This document shows positions 6,460 through 7,450 of a stretch of DNA of 7,450 nucleotides, piece after piece. The notes below the pieces were generated by a model that was not told where the DNA came from, made no database searches, and saw only the letters and a program-made list of their open reading frames with translations. The first letter of the stretch is position 1, and each line of letters starts with the position of its first letter. Source of the stretch: DAOTXL01 sp034434895. Lineage in GTDB: Bacteria > Chloroflexota > Anaerolineae > JAAYZQ01. The stretch is from NCBI GenBank assembly GCA_034434895.1, contig DAOTYI010000097.1, positions 1-7,450 of the forward strand, written 5' to 3'. The position numbers were made by a program, and so were the translations under genes.

Positions 6460-7104
6460 ATGACTGAAGAACTGTTCAAAAAAATGGCACAGGCCGTAAT
6501 TGACGGCGACAGCGAAGCAGCAGCCGCCCTGGCGCAGCAGGCGCTGGACCGGGGCGTGGACCCGTTGGAGGCGATCAACAGGGGGTTTACCGCCGGCATG
6601 AATGTGGTGGGCGAGCTCTACTCCAGCGGTGAATACTTTTTACCTGACCTGATCCTGGGGGGGGAGGCGATGAAAGCGGCGCTGGCCGTCCTGGAACCGG
6701 CGCTGAAGGCCTCGGGCCAGCGACGCCAGGTGCTGGGCAAGGTGGTGCTGGGCACCGTCAAGGGGGACATCCACGAGATCGGCAAGTCGCTGGTCGGTTC
6801 GATGCTGTCGGCCAACGGCTTTGAGGTCTATGACCTGGGCATTGACGTGCCGGCCGAGACCTTTGTGGCCAAATCCCGCGAATATGGGGCCGACATCGTG
6901 GCCCTGTCGGCGCTGCTGACCACGACCATGCTCCACCAGCGCGACGTGATCGAGCAACTGGCCGAGGCCGGCCTGCGCGACCGGGTGAAGGTCATGGTCG
7001 GCGGCTCGCCGGTCACCCAGGCGTGGGCCGATCAGATCGGGGCCGACGGCTTCGCCGAGGATGCCGCCGGGGCGGTCGTCGTCGCCAGACGGCTGATGGG
7101 GTGA
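6460..7104 (+). CDS. Corrinoid (B12-binding) methyl-carrier protein, MttC/MtbC type
   Basis: This 214-residue cytoplasmic protein carries the cobalamin that accepts the methyl group from the methyltransferase encoded upstream and presents it to a second methyltransferase, probably one acting on tetrahydrofolate or a thiol. Residues about 1-90 form the helical B12-binding cap (INRGFTAGMNVVGELYSSGEYFLPDL is split here as INRGFTAGMNVVGE and YFLPDLILGGEAM). From about 95 on is the Rossmann-like B12-binding domain. It has GTVKGDIHEIGK with the DxHxxG signature (Asp103, His105, Gly108; His105 is the lower cobalt ligand), an SxL motif at 150-152 (LSALL) and the GG turn at 180-181 (MVGGSPV). Length and motif spacing are normal for the family. 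The stop codon at 7102-7104 lies inside the left direct repeat of element copy 2, so the element sits only a few bases after the gene. Confidence 0.94.
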   Translation: MTEELFKKMAQAVIDGDSEAAAALAQQALDRGVDPLEAINRGFTAGMNVVGELYSSGEYFLPDLILGGEAMKAALAVLEPALKASGQRRQVLGKVVLGTVKGDIHEIGKSLVGSMLSANGFEVYDLGIDVPAETFVAKSREYGADIVALSALLTTTMLHQRDVIEQLAEAGLRDRVKVMVGGSPVTQAWADQIGADGFAEDAAGAVVVARRLMG

Positions 7105-7109
7105 TTCCC
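7098..7109. repeat. Left target-site-duplication-like direct repeat of element copy 2
   Basis: GGGGTGATTCCC overlaps the last bases of the corrinoid gene, including its TGA stop, and recurs at 7273-7284. The match extends to 14 bases if the preceding AT is counted (7096-7109 and 7271-7284). The left copy also lies in a perfect small palindrome, ATGGGG-TGATT-CCCCAT (7096-7112). Confidence 0.65.
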
Positions 7110-7111
7110 CA

Positions 7112-7272
7112 TTGGCATCAAGTTAAGGCGCGGGCGATTGGAAATCGCACCGGGTAGCCGAAGGCATTGCCTTCGGCTACCTGGCCGTCCGCCTGCGCGG
7201 ACGGAGGCATCCACGCAGGTGGATGCCTGGCCACAGGCCCCTGAGGTGCGACTTGAGTCGCTTGATGCGTAT
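7112..7272. mobile_element. MITE-like palindromic repeat, copy 2 (long form)
   Basis: This is the long copy of the element at 4537-4629, in the same orientation 2575 bases away. Its left 49 bases and right 30-base core (7234-7263) are identical to copy 1. Between them is a 73-base block (7161-7233) absent from copy 1. The right inverted repeat has lost AACTT, so only GCATCAAG/CTTGATGC remains. Five hairpins are visible in series: 7134-7148, 7153-7181 (14-base-pair stem, one-base loop), 7185-7204 (8 pairs), 7205-7228 (10 pairs) and 7248-7261 (6 pairs). No T-tract follows. It encodes no transposase. It would form the 3' end of the operon transcript and may protect it or help end transcription; that is inference. 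Confidence 0.72.
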
Positions 7273-7284
7273 GGGGTGATTCCC
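7273..7284. repeat. Right target-site-duplication-like direct repeat of element copy 2
   Basis: GGGGTGATTCCC is identical to 7098-7109 and abuts the right end of the element. The identical pair, one of which includes the corrinoid stop codon, suggests that the element entered here and duplicated the gene end. Confidence 0.65.
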
Positions 7285-7378
7285 TATCTCCTGGGTTGGG
7301 GAGACTGCTGAAAAAGTCCTGGTTTGGGGATGGTTCAAAATTGGTTGACACTTTTGTGACCGAAGGCCTTCATCGCCC
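7285..7378. other. Non-coding spacer with no recognised function
   Basis: No credible ORF, RNA gene or promoter is visible. It contains an imperfect direct repeat TGGGTTGGGGA / TGGTTTGGGGA (7292-7302, 7320-7330), a TTGACA hexamer (7345-7350) without a usable -10 box, and the small palindrome GAAGGCCTTC (7362-7371). The segment GACTGCTGAAAAAGTCC (7303-7319) resembles ends seen near some insertion sequences, but nothing else supports that. Confidence 0.4.
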
Positions 7379-7449
7379 CTCACCCCCCTTTGTCCCCCCT
7401 CTCCCTCTGGCCTTGCGGCCAGGGGAGAGGGGGGACAAAGGGGGGTGAG
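7379..7449. repeat. 71-base near-perfect palindrome (C-rich/G-rich hairpin)
   Basis: A 27-base left arm (7379-7405) and a 27-base right arm (7423-7449) are perfect reverse complements. They enclose one unpaired T (7406) and a further stem CTGGCC-TTGC-GGCCAG (7407-7422). The arms contain runs of six C or six G, with CCCCCCTTTGTCCCCCC as the core. The whole can form a cruciform or an RNA hairpin of 33 base pairs. It lacks a visible T-tract, though the window ends one base later, so a terminator cannot be excluded. It is unlike the MITE-like element and probably belongs to another dispersed repeat family. Confidence 0.9.
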
Positions 7450-7450
7450 T

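Noticed and set aside
7345..7373. Promoter with TTGACA at 7345-7350
   Set aside because: No -10-like hexamer lies at the right distance and no gene follows within the window.

Overview
The window is GC-rich DNA with three protein-coding genes, all on the + strand, separated by spacers that are unusually full of repeats. The style suggests a Chloroflexota bacterium of the Anaerolineae/Caldilineae kind, probably an environmental genome. Reasons are a huge secreted gingipain-like protease with DUF11 repeats ending in a YLPLV-type tail, a non-pyrrolysine MttB-type methyltransferase with its corrinoid protein, octamer minisatellites, and hairpin-rich dispersed repeats. This taxonomic call is inference from memory of similar genomes; no marker gene is present.

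Positions 2-4459 hold the 3' 1485 codons of a giant peptidase C25-family protein whose N-terminus lies off the left edge. In order it has a propeptide-like segment, a beta-rich region, a C25 catalytic domain with the His/Cys pair, five DUF11-type domains, and a short C-terminal tail.

Positions 4460-4898 are a 439-base spacer. It carries a good sigma70-like promoter (TTGACA, 17 bases, extended -10), copy 1 of a MITE-like palindromic repeat flanked by a 13-base direct repeat, a possible 14-codon leader ORF, and a 12-unit octamer minisatellite ending exactly at the Shine-Dalgarno of the next gene.

Positions 4899-7104 are a two-gene operon: an MttB-superfamily corrinoid methyltransferase without pyrrolysine, and its cognate B12-binding corrinoid protein. 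The methyltransferase should move a methyl group from a quaternary or tertiary amine (substrate unknown) to the cobalamin held by the corrinoid protein. The second methyltransferase and the reductive activator that complete such systems are not in the window.

Positions 7105-7450 are non-coding as far as visible. They hold copy 2 of the same MITE-like repeat, flanked by its own 12-14 base direct repeat and enlarged by a 73-base block of hairpins, then about 90 bases with nothing recognised, then a 71-base near-perfect palindrome at the right edge. The methyltransferase operon is therefore bracketed by two same-orientation copies of one small element. That bracketing, with its apparent target-site duplications at palindromic sites, is the most unusual thing in the window.
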